From Chimonanthus salicifolius (lineage: Eukaryota > Streptophyta > Magnoliopsida > Laurales > Calycanthaceae), in the NCBI GenBank assembly GCA_013350335.1, contig CM023532.1, positions 38,503,708 through 38,567,707 on the forward strand: a DNA stretch of 64,000 nucleotides, given 5' to 3'. The notes below the pieces were generated by a model. The model was not told the origin of the DNA. It saw only the letters and a list, made by a program, of their open reading frames with translations, and searched no databases. This document shows, piece by piece, positions 34,703 to 45,883 of the stretch. Within the stretch, counting starts at the first letter, position 1. Each line of letters opens with the position of its first letter. The translations under genes were made by a program, and so were the position numbers.

Positions 34703-37642
34703 TCACTTGTGCAGGATACTCTTCTTCGCTAGCTTTGGTTTCTTTTGTGTCTGGTTCTGGCAAGGATTAGGGAAATAAAAGTAAGCGAATATTAAAAAAT
34801 TGTAGGAAATTAAAACAAGATTCCTACAATGCAAATTCAAAGGCACCTTCTGCCTTCCCAAGGCCTGAACATCTGTCCTCTCCTTCCAAGTGCTCTTACG
34901 CAATTTGATTGGACGGTTCCCCACATATTTGCCTGTTATAATCATGTCAGACTCTAAGAATAAAAAATGTAAATATTACATGTATACCTTTTTTAAACCA
35001 TGGGTATACTCACCCCACAGTGGAGGTGAGACTAATCCCACGGATATACTTAACCACCGCTAGGCTTCCTGTATCAATAAAGGCCAAGAGGAGTTGAACC
35101 AAAGACCTCTAGTCTAATCCTAGAAGCTTAGACCAACTAAGCTACCCATGCAGGTTAAATATTACATGTATACTTTTAAGCATGCATACAAATCCAACAA
35201 GAGGAATGATTAAATATAATCATTGGAAGATAATGCCATGGGCAATGCTGCAACCCTCAAAAAAGGCAAGGTCACCTAATTTTATTATTCAAACTTTAAT
35301 GCATACAATAACAACAATAATACACTAGAATAAATCAAGAGTAAACATATATCCCCTATAGGGATTCCCTTGTGCTTGATGTTCAATATTATAACAAAAG
35401 AAACATGATAAAGAATATTGACCTAGGCGTACAGTTCCACAACTTCCAGATTGATGAGATAAATGGCTTAGATGATAATGATGATGATGACACCAGTTCC
35501 ACAATCCCTTATTCGATGAGTGGGAACCCATTCAAATCTCAAAAAGCAATATCATGGCATACTAAAATATTCATGATATTATAGTGAAAAAAAAAAAAAA
35601 TTCAAATCTGTAGGGCCTAGAGAAAGCTGGTTATTTTCAGAGAAAACATGTGTCGAATATATTTAGCAGTTTCTTTAATTTATCAGTTATTATTTAGTTC
35701 TTTTCCTTAATTGGTGCTTACCAATATTGTACTAATCAACTTTAAGGTTTTTCTCTTTTATTTTATCTCCTTATTTGTATTCATGTTCTCTATAAATATA
35801 AATGATAGGGTTTCTCCTTGATTAAAGAAGACACACTTATTTAGGGCTGCAACTCGGGTCGGGTTTTGGCCCGACCCGCATGACCCGACCCTAGAAATCA
35901 TGCGGGTCGGGTTACAATGGTCGGGTTTTAGGGTCGGGTCGGGTTGAGAAAAGAAAAACCCGACCGAAATTCGGGTCGGGTTGGGCTGAGGCCTTTAAAT
36001 TTCAACCCGACCCGACTCGACCCGAGAAGACTCGACCTGACCCAACCCGAGTTGGTATTACAGTGTCCTTACTTTCCTTTGTTTTGTGCGGATCTGAAAC
36101 TAGTTATTAACTGAGTTCAGGAGAGAGCGTGGAATCCGGTGAGATGAAGAGAGGTGACAGGACAAGCAGTTGACTGTACGATGCTTTTTACAGACTAAAA
36201 AGCTACACTGAATCTGCCTGCCATTTTCGTGCCAAAACCTGAATGTCTCACAACTCCCGCCTCTACCATTTCCGCTCAAATTCGATTGTTAATTTAACTT
36301 GCACTCACACGAGTCGGGTCGGGTCGGGTTAAGGGTTGGGTCGGGTCGGGTTAAGGGTATTACGATTTCGGTTCGGGTCGGGTTCACTATCTCGGATTTT
36401 TTTTTCAGGTCGGGTCGGGTTGGGTTCAATATGGAGAGAGTCGAGTCAGGGTTGGGTTTATTAAAACCCGGCCCGCCCGATCCGAGTTATAGCCCTACAC
36501 TTATTCTACAAGCAGAGCCCCTAACCTTAGGGTGTAAGAGTACTTTGATAATTTTAAACTGGGCACTGCCTATATAATATCTTTCAGGGATGTGTAGGGT
36601 TACAAGATTCATCTAAAACTGAGAAAGGTGTGAGGAAGATAGCATTTTTGCAACCCTATTCTTGAAGATAATAAAATTGCTCCTATCTCACCATGAACGT
36701 AAGCATGCCATCATACCACATAAATGCGATGTGTTTCTGTGTGTTTTTTTCTTTCTTTTTCTTTTTTTTTTTCCATTTTTGTTTCAAATGTTTCCAACAT
36801 CTTATATCTCATGGCTCAAGATTGTGACCCTACCTCCCATGTCTTAATGGAATTACATGCCAAATAGACCCTAGAAGTTACTAGTACGAGATGGTTTACA
36901 AGAAAAGAGAACGACAATAAATTGGATAGAACCATAGTATTCTAGAAATCGATCACAATCAAAACAATAGCCACTAGACTTACCAAAGGATGGGTATGTA
37001 GGCAACCTCAGCCCTTTGTCCATTTACACCATTTTTTTTTTCCATTTATGAGCATCAAATAGACAATTGCTCGAAAAGCCAACCCCAGAGAGATGGGATA
37101 AAGGGCCACAACAATGACGCTTTATTTGATTTAGCAATAGAATCATCATAAAGAAACAAATCATGAGCCAAAAGAACAAGGTTGAACAAGTATGTACCAT
37201 TCATTTCTTTCATTGCTCCTGCAAGGTCTGATGGGTTGGCAAAACTAACAAATCCATAACCTCGAGTTTTGCCAGTCCTCTTATCTCTAACCACCTAATC
37301 ATAAAAAAAATGTTAAATATGCCATAGTTTAAATATACAAGAAAGCTACACAATCTCTACATGTAAAACTATCTTGTAGGGCATAGAAGGACCTTTTTAT
37401 GGTGTAGGTGTGTTGGGTGGGAGCGATTTGGTGTGGGGGGGGTGTTGATGGGATCAGTGTTGAAGTGGACAAAACATTTGCTCAAAGCCCATTCCTATGA
37501 GAATATATATGAAGATGAATAGATAGAATTCAACTAAAACTCACTCTTGCCATGTTGAAGGAAGGAAATCTTGTAAAAGCTTTGGACAGAACTTCATCAT
37601 TCACTTCATTGCCAAGATCTCCACAAAATAGGCGATAATCAT
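34703..37642 (-). CDS. RNA-binding protein 42 (RBM42)-like, four 3'-terminal exons
   Basis: Minus-strand exons: 37545-37642, 37198-37294, 34847-34932 and 34703-34756 (stop at 34703-34705). All inner boundaries are AG/GT and the codon phases join: DDYRLFCGDLGNEVN... FNMAR, then VVRDKRTGKTRGYGFVSF...KEMNG, then KYVGNRPIKLRKSTWKERTD...RQK, then NQTQKKPKLAKKSILHK. This is one complete RRM: RNP2 is LFCGDL and RNP1 is RGYGFVSF. The basic tail ending SILHK is typical of plant RBM42. Family members are nuclear RNA-binding proteins linked to pre-mRNA splicing. The 2.3-kb intron between the second and third exons contains a SINE and a hAT element. Exons for the N-terminal half (normally before the RRM) are not found up to 39470, so the gene is either split by very long introns or a 3' partial copy. 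The exons present are undamaged. Confidence 0.85.
34985..35155 (-). mobile_element. tRNA-derived SINE in an RBM42-like intron
   Basis: The minus strand has box A-like TAGCTTAGTTGG (35132-35144) and box B GGTTCAACTCC (35090-35100). The body is about 100 bp and ends near a T-rich run at 34988-34996 on the plus strand. It is in the same orientation as the host gene. Confidence 0.65.
35842..36497. mobile_element. hAT element rich in CGGGT arrays, TSD CACTTATT
   Basis: The 656-bp insertion starts TAGGGCTGCAACTCGG and ends CCGAGTTATAGCCCTA, flanked by CACTTATT at 35834-35841 and 36498-36505. Both end regions are arrays of GGGTCGGGTCGGGTT-type repeats in opposite orientation. No transposase is present. 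It lies in the RBM42-like intron. Confidence 0.85.
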
Positions 37643-38724
37643 CTGCAGAAGAATCTAACAGATAAGATATACTTGAAGGGTAACAAGAAGAGAGAACCAA
37701 TACAAATATAACACGAAAAGACATCAATTTGGTTGAGGCATTTTTTTTATTGATACTATAACTCAAACTTGCATCCTTTCAAGTTGCAACAAGAAGCACC
37801 AACGAGGATACCTACATGCTATAAGCTCGTTTCAGGCATCAAGTGTTTATGGAAGCATGAAAAAAAGACAGGGAGAATATGAATTAATGTTGCAAGTTTT
37901 TACCCACATATTTTCTTGAATCTTGAGACACGTATTGACAAAAAATTACATTATTCAATTAAAAAAAAAAATCACATTTTAAGTTGGTTTAATGAAAGCA
38001 GAGGAAACATATTTATGTGCAATTCAAAAACTACACTTAACGAACCACAAAGAAAACAAACCTTCAATTCATCCAAATCTCACCAACATGCTGAGAAAGA
38101 AGTGACACAAGTAGTTATTTTTATAATTTTGATTGTGTTTAATTAAGTCTAATACAGAACACCACACACAAATCAAGAGAACTACCAGAAATTGACATTG
38201 ATGACACCAATAAACAAAAAGTAAAACTGATGCCAGCAATACTAACAGTCCCAACTCAATTGAGTATAATCATGCTTCCTCAACCCATGCAAGCCCATGC
38301 ATGCACACCCAATACCTTCTATTAGTAAGGGCTTTTTTCCTAATCCCTTTACAATTAAAATTTGCTAATATTATATCATACTAAAGTAAATCTTTTAAGA
38401 GTCTTCACAAAAAAATAGATAAATAAATAAAAAATGAAATCATAATTTAAAATATGCACAAATTACCCTTATTGATATTATTCTACATGACGGATTTCAG
38501 ACATAGCAAATGTGGGATGAAGTACAGACTCAAACTCGTCACTCTAGAATACCTCATCATAAATTCAGTCATAACTTCAACAAACTTTGGCTCGTCAGGT
38601 AGCTAATTAAAAGAGCCATCTAATAAACCCAATTTCATGTCAACCAGATTTCATATTAGACACAAATATGACCATTATGTTAAATCATGAAAACAAGTGA
38701 ATAATTTAAAATTGCATCACACAC
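37643..38724. other. Non-coding DNA upstream of the RBM42-like exons
   Basis: No exon is recognised on either strand. On the minus strand this would be intron of the RBM42-like gene if its 5' part lies farther right. Confidence 0.4.
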
Positions 38725-39250
38725 TTGTGGCCAATGATTCCATGTCCGGCACATCAATTCTGAATCTCCCTCTCAGAACATTAGAAAAATGTAGGTTTCC
38801 CAACAATCTACATGCTTCCAACAATGCCTTGACATCCACTTCATTCACACTCCTAACTTGAACTAGTCTGGAAGAGAGAGAAATACATCTTTCCTTTAAA
38901 GGGAAAAAAAGGAAAGAATAATTGCTTCTGAATCTGCCACCACTCAAATACCAGTTGTATCCAAAAATGAATTAGAACTTCCATAAAAATTTCAATTTTA
39001 TGATAGCAACATCAGGAGATTTCTAGGAACGTTGGTATCAGAATGACACCCTTTGCTACTAGTAAAGACAGAATATTCTCTCACTATTAAAATGTCTCCT
39101 AACACTGAATAAAATCTGAATTAGATAAATCTGTAATTTCTGGAAGCAAAGCAACCAGATTATCAATTCTAACTTCATTCCTGACTGTTCTTCGATTTCT
39201 TCCTTTGTAAATGCTCCAAAGTACAGCTATAAGAGTGAAGTTCCCTTTGC
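38725..39250 (-). CDS. Two phase-compatible exons of an unrecognised gene
   Basis: Two minus-strand segments look like neighbouring exons: 39106-39250 (145 bp) and 38725-38867 (143 bp). The second follows a pyrimidine-rich acceptor (TTTCTCTCTCTTCCAG) and ends at a GTGTGT donor. The first follows an acceptor (GACCACAG) and ends at a weaker CA/GTGTTA donor. Joined, the reading frame continues: VRNEVRIDNLVALLPEI, then TDLSNSDFIQ, then LVQVRSVNEVDVKALLEA, then RGRFRIDVPDMESLAT. The peptide is charged and looks helical, not low-complexity. I do not recognise the family. It does not fit the expected N-terminus of RBM42, so it may belong to a separate broken gene. No start or stop exon is identified. 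Confidence 0.4.
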
Positions 39251-39471
39251 CTGTGGTCATTTGAATTGTAACAAGTTGCCATATCAATGATAACCAGCCT
39301 AATAATAGCCTTAAACCAATAAGAAATTGAGAAGTTAACAAGTCAATGATCCAACGTTTTAGAAAGGTCACCCTTCAATAACATAAAGATACACCAAACA
39401 CTGCCACTTCTTGCCAACAAAAAATGGTCTGATTTGAATCCCCAAACATCACTCACAAACCAATCACTGAC

Positions 39472-41650
39472 GGATCCATGTTTTATTCAGGTTTTCTTTC
39501 AAATTCGACTCAATAATTGATGACCCACTAATATATAATTAATTGAAAAGAGCCAAGCATCTGAAGAAGGGTGATGACCGACGGACATACTTGTTACTAT
39601 TAACATTGTTTTTGTTCTACGGTCGAGATTGTTTAAGACCTACATTGGATAATACATGAAGATATCCACTGTGGGAAGTTGCTATTTGTCAACAAAATCG
39701 TGTAACTGACAATAATTTTTTTAGAATTAAATAAAATGAAATCTATGTTTACATTGTTAAAAAAACATCTTCCACAGCCAAACCCAGTGGAATTTCATGT
39801 CAGCCCATCCACATTCAACATCTTTCTTCATTTTTCTATACCCAGTTTATGGGCCTAGTAGTTGTCTGGGCCATAGTCATATATTAGATCCATTTGAGCT
39901 GATTTACCTTAACTTTTTTATTTTATTTTTAGTAATCTTTCTTGCAAAGGACCAAAGCAATTGGCATCACAGATATAAAAGAGCTCAATGTCTCGGTAAA
40001 TTGAGCTCTCTTATATGGTTCATAGTTTCATAAACAATTGCAAATTACTTTCAGTTTGACTTGTCATCATCGGTTGATTAACAACACAGCTTCTACAGAG
40101 TCAAGTTATCTCTAGATTTCTCACACGTAAATTTTAAAAAAAAAATAACCAAAAGAGCATAGTAAAATTGATGTAAGATATAATGCAATAATCATCACTA
40201 TCAAAGTTATAAGTCGATTTAATTTTTTTCTTTATTTTATAAACAAATTCTCTTTTTTTTTTCAACATAAAATAAATCATGATCATTCAATGAGGAACAG
40301 CTGGCCGATGAGTCACGGATAAAGTGAGATCACATCAAGATTGAAGGGAATAAAAATATTATGCCATATTTCAAAACATAAAGAAAAAAATAATAGAATT
40401 CTAAACGAAGTAACCCAAAAACCAAGGGTATTAGACTAGGCCTTTGATTTGTTCCGGGATTTTTCCTTCTAATACTTCGTCTCTTTCTTCAATATCTACA
40501 AGTTAATTTCAACAGACAGTGAACTCATACTTTAGACTTGGAAAATAATTAACCATTTAAAATGAGCATATGATTTATGAATTTGCAAAGTTGAGTCCGA
40601 TGATTCAACTTGCCCTCCTTCAACCAATACCAGCAAACTTGGTCAGTTGTGTATAAATTCTAGGCTTTAGGATAAAAAAAACAAAGACAAAAATGAAGCT
40701 TAAGAAACAAATAAATAATACAATATAGCTCTTATGGTCTCACTAGATGTGCTCTAAGGACAGTGGATATCACCCGTGGGGGTTTTACGCTGGGTTTCCC
40801 ATGGTTTCCCATACGTAAATTCAAAAAAAAAAAAAATACAATATATTAATAGAGGTCTTTTGGCAAGATAAAGTTTTTTCTTATTTTTTTGTAGGTAGGA
40901 GAGATTCAGGCATTTATCTAATATTATGTATGAGACCTATATTAAAGTAAGATTTTTCATGTACTTGTGGTTTTCTATTTCATCTTTTTTTGATAATTTA
41001 TTTAAATTTTAAAACAGTTTCAGTGTAAATATTTTAAATCTGAAATTATATATTTAGGGGAAACTCTTGATTACATCAATACCTTTTTTTTTTTTTGTGT
41101 TTTTTTTTCTTTTTCAATAACAACCACAAGACAAGAGTCTTCACCTTTCAAATGACATGGGCCAGTGAATTTATCAATTAAAGTCTCGAATTGATCTACC
41201 AAATTCTTGTCTACAATGGGAGGTCCATGCTTCAATTTATGGTTAAGCATGGACAAAAAATACAGGGAAATAATCTAGATCTAAGAAAAATTCGACCCTG
41301 GATCATAGACCTTAGGATTTGATCCAAAAGTATTGGATCCACACGCCCTTTGCTTACTTAGATCCTAATCTACTAATTCCCTTTCAACCATTACCAACTA
41401 CCCATGTGATCCAAAAGTATTGGTTCACCTGTGATTGATAAGCCGTACACCGGTAGAGATAAAATAGGAATTTCACTCTATCCCATGTCTCCTAACCAAT
41501 TTTACCCGTGTTAAGATGGTTGGCCTTGATAAAAACATAATTTTCTTTACTTTATTAAAATAACAAAATTATGTTACTTTAGCATTTTCCAATCAAGTTA
41601 ATACATATCAAGCATTTTTAAAATTTGAGAATGTGCTTGCGTTGTAAAAA
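39472..41650. repeat. Permuted copy of segments from 20.6-24.1 kb
   Basis: Three segments are joined in a different order from the original: 39472-40345 resembles 23283-24133, 40345-41395 resembles 20620-21655, and 41450-41650 resembles 22985-23175. The Mutator-like MITE is represented only by its right arm. At about 41648 it joins a piece of the repeat unit and gene 3' flank (as at 10136 and 54760). Confidence 0.75.
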
Positions 41651-43100
41651 GACCTTGATGGGAAGGTTGCATTCTATAAGCTGCCAACATGACAGTAGAG
41701 CAAAAAGTAGTTCGTGAAACATAAAAAATCTTGTGAAAATACCTAAGACTTTACTGAGAATGCCATTTAAATGTGTACTGGGGCCAACACAGTTTGGAGG
41801 ATCAAAGGCTGCCATGTTATTATGAGGGTGGATGAAATTTCACTAATCATCAAATCATCCTAACATTGTGGATTGATCTTTAACTTTTTTTTACGAAGGT
41901 GTCTAGAGTCTCATATATATTTGAACAGGAGATTTTAACTCGACTAGTCTTTGAAACATATACAATCTTTCCAATCACATACACATTGGGTAAAATTGTT
42001 TTGTCCTTCCTAACAAATGAGTAGGAGGAAGTTGAAGCAATAAGTGCAGTAGGACACCGTCAACAAAGTGGATTTAACATCAGAACATGAAATTAAGTTA
42101 TGATACAAATTATTGTTACTATGTGAGACCCTCCATGAACAAGTTGCAGGGAAGATGTTCACACTTGACAGTGCACACAACTGGTGTCTATAGCATGTCG
42201 AGGGCAGGAGAAAAATCAAAAGAATCTTATTAAAAAAAGCGACACTGAAAATGTTGGACAGTAAAATATGCAAATCACACAATCAAGAAATCAATCATAG
42301 AAGAGAACATCGGTTTTACGTGGTTCGGCAAGATTGCCTACTTCCACGGGACGTGCTAAATTCACTATGAGGAACAATCGGTCAGGTTACAAGGATTACA
42401 TCAATCCTACCCACCCTTCTCTCACAGTCTATCTTTCTCCTCTCTGTTTCTCTCCTAGAGAAACTGCACAGCCTAGAAACCCTAGGATGAAAGAGAACAA
42501 TATATATAGGCATACACATATTAGGCCTACTAGGCCTGGGCCCATCAAACAACTCAGGCCCAAAAGGGCTTTGAGCCATAAAACCCGACAAAAAAAACAC
42601 TACTTGTTGGAGAAAAGCAACACTGAAAAGACACTCATCGAAAAAATCAAAAAAATCTTATTAAAAAATAAAAAGAATCTTATTAAAAAAAGCAACATTT
42701 AAAAGACACTCATCAAAGAGAACATCTTAATAATTGGAGAAAAAAGCAACACTGAAAGGACACTCATTGAAAGATAACATCTTTTATTTGGAGGGAGCGC
42801 CATCGCACTCACACTCTTGAATAATTTTTTATTAAGATTTAGAAAAAAATTTAGATCCACCTCAATTTACGCCTTGTTCGTAGCCCTCCTAAAATTTCTA
42901 AAAAGAAGCATCGCATTCACTCTCGAATATTTGGAAGAAGGAAGATTTCTTGTTATTGATGGGGATTAATAAATTTATTGTATATGGACCATTCTTAGGT
43001 CTTCTCTAAAAACTATCTCTTATTTATGAAATAATAAAAGAATATATGTAAATATCACCTTCACTGGATGAATGACGTACTGTTGTAAGCTTCTCTTCCC
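41650..43100. repeat. Partial, rearranged copy of the 4.3-kb repeat unit
   Basis: 41650-42240 matches parts of 10136-10560 and 11380-11590. 42605-42780 contains about three tandem repeats of an AGCAACACTGAAAAGACACT unit. 42790-43100 matches the SINE and following sequence of the unit (as 11765-12140) with deletions. No gene is visible. Confidence 0.6.
42252..42606. mobile_element. Possible solo LTR inserted in the repeat unit
   Basis: The insertion begins TGTTGGACAGTAAAATATGC and contains TTTTACGTGGTTCGGC, a phrase common in LTRs of plant Copia-type elements. It interrupts sequence that is continuous near 11560-11590. The right boundary and the 5-bp target duplication are not clear. Confidence 0.4.
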
Positions 43101-44149
43101 TAACCTTAGATAAGTTGTTCATTTTTATAGCACAACTCATAAAGATACGATGATTAGATGTAAACGTTTCTCTTGAAATATATTTTTTAGCCTTTGTTAT
43201 ATTTTTGTTATGATTGAGGGTCAAGGTTAAATTAATAGTTGATATGCAACGTAGAATTTTCCTTGATCATGTCAAGATAGAGCTTTCTCTCTTTTTATTA
43301 TTTGATTTGTTTGTAGCTTAAAAGCTTTTGGGGAGATTCAGGCATCATCTAATTTCCTCTATGAAATTCATATTAAGTAAGATTTCTTATGTACTTATGA
43401 TTTTTATTACTTCCTTTTTACCTAATTCATTTATTTTTCAAATAAAAAATTATATATTTAGGAGAAACCCTTGTTTCCATCAATACTTTTTGTTTGTTTT
43501 GTTTGTTTTTTTTTTTTAATAAGAACCACAAGTCTTCACTTTTCAGAATTCAATCAACATGGGCCACTGAGACTCGTCTTCTGTACTTCGTTTGTATTAC
43601 GATTTGACCTATGGGATGACGCTGCATAGTGTCCAAAATTAGCATATAAGTTTGTAAGTCTCTAGCACATATATTTGTAAATAGCTAATTACTCAGGTAC
43701 TCTAGCACAAAGTTGGATGGTAGGCGAATACAAGTTAATCATGCCTATTTTGGAAGGAGAGAAAAATATTGTTCTCAAAATAATGTAAAAGAAACAAGCA
43801 AGAATGGTAAGACTTGCATAGCAAAATTAACGTATAAATTAAATATGTAGCGCTTAATATCAAAAGAAGAAGTAATTAGGAAAAATAAGGAAGAGGAAAG
43901 GTAGAGAAGGCGGAAAGATATGCACTGTTGACAGACATACTCAATGGATAAGTAGTGTCCCATAACCTTCACTAAAGTTTATTCTCTTGCCATGTTTGTC
44001 ACACTGCAAACTGAAACTCTGTAAAGGTGAAGTATGGGATTCAAAAATTCAAAAGAAAAAAAGCGTGGGATTAAAAATAGAACTCAGTCATACTTAACGA
44101 GACGAAGCTAGTGTATAAAAGGAGACCTCTAAAATAATTCTCATCAGGA
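43101..44149. other. Non-coding DNA
   Basis: No supported gene. 43330-43480 is a diverged relative of 21180-21420, and 43962-44030 of 22450-22520, so this is older duplicated sequence. Confidence 0.45.
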
Positions 44150-44159
44150 TATAAAATAT

Positions 44160-44410
44160 GGGTAGCGATCCTCCCACAGAAGGTTTGTGTAAGCATAAAC
44201 GGATTTTAATATATTGCCAATTTTACCCTTTGTATGAACAGTAAAATCGGCTCACTAACACTTTGTATGAACATTAAAATCAGCTCGCTGAAATTCACAT
44301 AAACCGTAAATCGGCTTGCAGAAATTTTATTGTTCATGCGAAGAGTAAAATTGACAATACACTAAAACCCGTGTTGGATTACACAAGATACCAATGGGAG
44401 GATTGCTACC
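44160..44410. mobile_element. Mutator-like MITE with long inverted repeats and 10-bp TSD
   Basis: Arms of about 90 bp begin GGGTAGCGATCCTCCCA and, inverted, GGTAGCAATCCTCCCA. The 251-bp element is flanked by TATAAAATAT at 44150-44159 and 44411-44420. Arm length and a 9-11-bp duplication suggest the Mutator superfamily. Confidence 0.8.
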
Positions 44411-45026
44411 TATAAAATATATGAATGTCTACAAGAGATAATATGAAAGAAAGAAATGTGGGAGTAAAGATAGAATTCAGCTTCAACTAAAGTGTGTAAG
44501 TTAGTTGCAATTAAAAATAATAATTTATTATAAATCTCAATTATTTAATAAATAAATGATTAAAATTTATTTGATAAGTATAAAATATCTCTTTATACAC
44601 ATAACTAGAATAAGATAATAAGATATGTTCATCAATTTCTTTTTCCTTATCTAATCTAAATCAGGAGTTTAAAATTCGGTATCGAATGATATCGCTAATA
44701 TATATCTTATTATATTTTTAGTATGATAGAGTTGAATGACCGATTAAATGGCTTCTATAAAATTTAGATACTAAGATTCGAGATATCATTAATTTTATTT
44801 TCTCTCTACCTTTTGAAAAAGTAGATATTTTAAAATTTGAAAATGTACTTATGTTTCAAAATATATGTTAAGAAAATAAAATATATCTACTTAAAATTTC
44901 TCATAACCATGTGTTGAACAACTATACTTTTTTCTTAATTTCAAAACCCCCCCACACGGCACACACATGACACACGACTCCTCCACCCCAATCCAACCAG
45001 ATGAGAATGAGATAGATAGACTTAGG

Positions 45027-45133
45027 AGTGATAAACGAGGTCAACGTCAAGTGTAGACTGAAAGGAGGGAAAAGACTTTAAAAGTGATAAACGAGGTCAA
45101 GGTCAAGTGTAGACTGAAAGGAGGGAAAAGACG
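45027..45133. repeat. Tandem duplication of a ~55-bp segment
   Basis: AGTGATAAACGAGGTCAA and the bases that follow, to GGAGGGAAAAGAC, occur twice in a row with one or two differences. Confidence 0.75.
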
Positions 45134-45424
45134 ATTGGAATGGAAGTTTAATAAAAATCAAGACGGGCTTAACGTAATCCGTAAATAATTGCAAGAACTT
45201 CTTCAATTAATTTCAATCAACTTAATGAAGTTGGAAATTACCTGGTTCTTAGAAAGGGTGATCTTGAATCAATTCCAAACAATCCTGACTTGGCAGGATT
45301 TCAACACAGTCAATTCACATTTGTTTAATTCATTTTAAAAGGATAACAAAAATTGGAAGTGGTCATATTCACACACACATCCCCCCCTCCTCCTCTAGGA
45401 CCATGCATTGCTCTAGCCCGGACT

Positions 45425-45472
45425 TACATTCAAATGCATTAATAAACTGACATTCAAATGCATTAATAAACT
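45425..45472. repeat. Perfect tandem duplication of 24 bp
   Basis: ACATTCAAATGCATTAATAA plus ACTG is present twice without mismatch. No function is apparent. Confidence 0.8.
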
Positions 45473-45732
45473 GTTACAAAGCGTTGTGACAAACTCAATG
45501 CCTATGTGCTCTCAAAGATACTGCTTCCCCTCTCAATTTTTCTAATTGGCATTCCCATGCATTTATAACGTGCTACAGTGTGTTGTGGACTTCGTCAAGA
45601 AAAGTGAAACCAAGCTATACATTCTTTTGATATGTAGTATCAAGCAACAGCAAGCTTCCCAAAAGACCGATCATAGAATACCCAAAACCTTAAAGATGGA
45701 TGCCATATGTAAAGAATAATTGATTCAGATTC

Positions 45733-45871
45733 TGTTAGAATCTTGTGTAAATAGGAAGGTTGTTATCAATTGGATCTCGTGTAATCAATTAGATTTTCTA
45801 TGTGGGGAATATCATTTGTATAAATAGACCCCTTGTAATCATAATCAATACACAGAGAAATTATTTTAACA
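45733..45871 (+). repeat. 5' LTR of the Copia element
   Basis: The 139-bp repeat begins TGTTAGAATC and ends TTTTAACA. TATAAATA at 45819-45826 is the likely TATA box for the genomic transcript, which would start about 30 bases later, within the LTR. Confidence 0.95.
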
Positions 45872-45883
45872 TGATATCAGAGC
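45872..45883 (+). other. Primer-binding site, initiator tRNA-Met type
   Basis: TGATATCAGAGC directly follows the LTR and differs at one position from TGGTATCAGAGC, the complement of the 3' end of plant initiator tRNA-Met. It would prime minus-strand synthesis. Confidence 0.85.

Noticed and set aside
36299..36440. Possible interstitial telomere repeat
   Set aside because: The unit is GGGTC/GGGTT in a hAT element with its own termini and target duplication, not the plant telomere repeat TTTAGGG.
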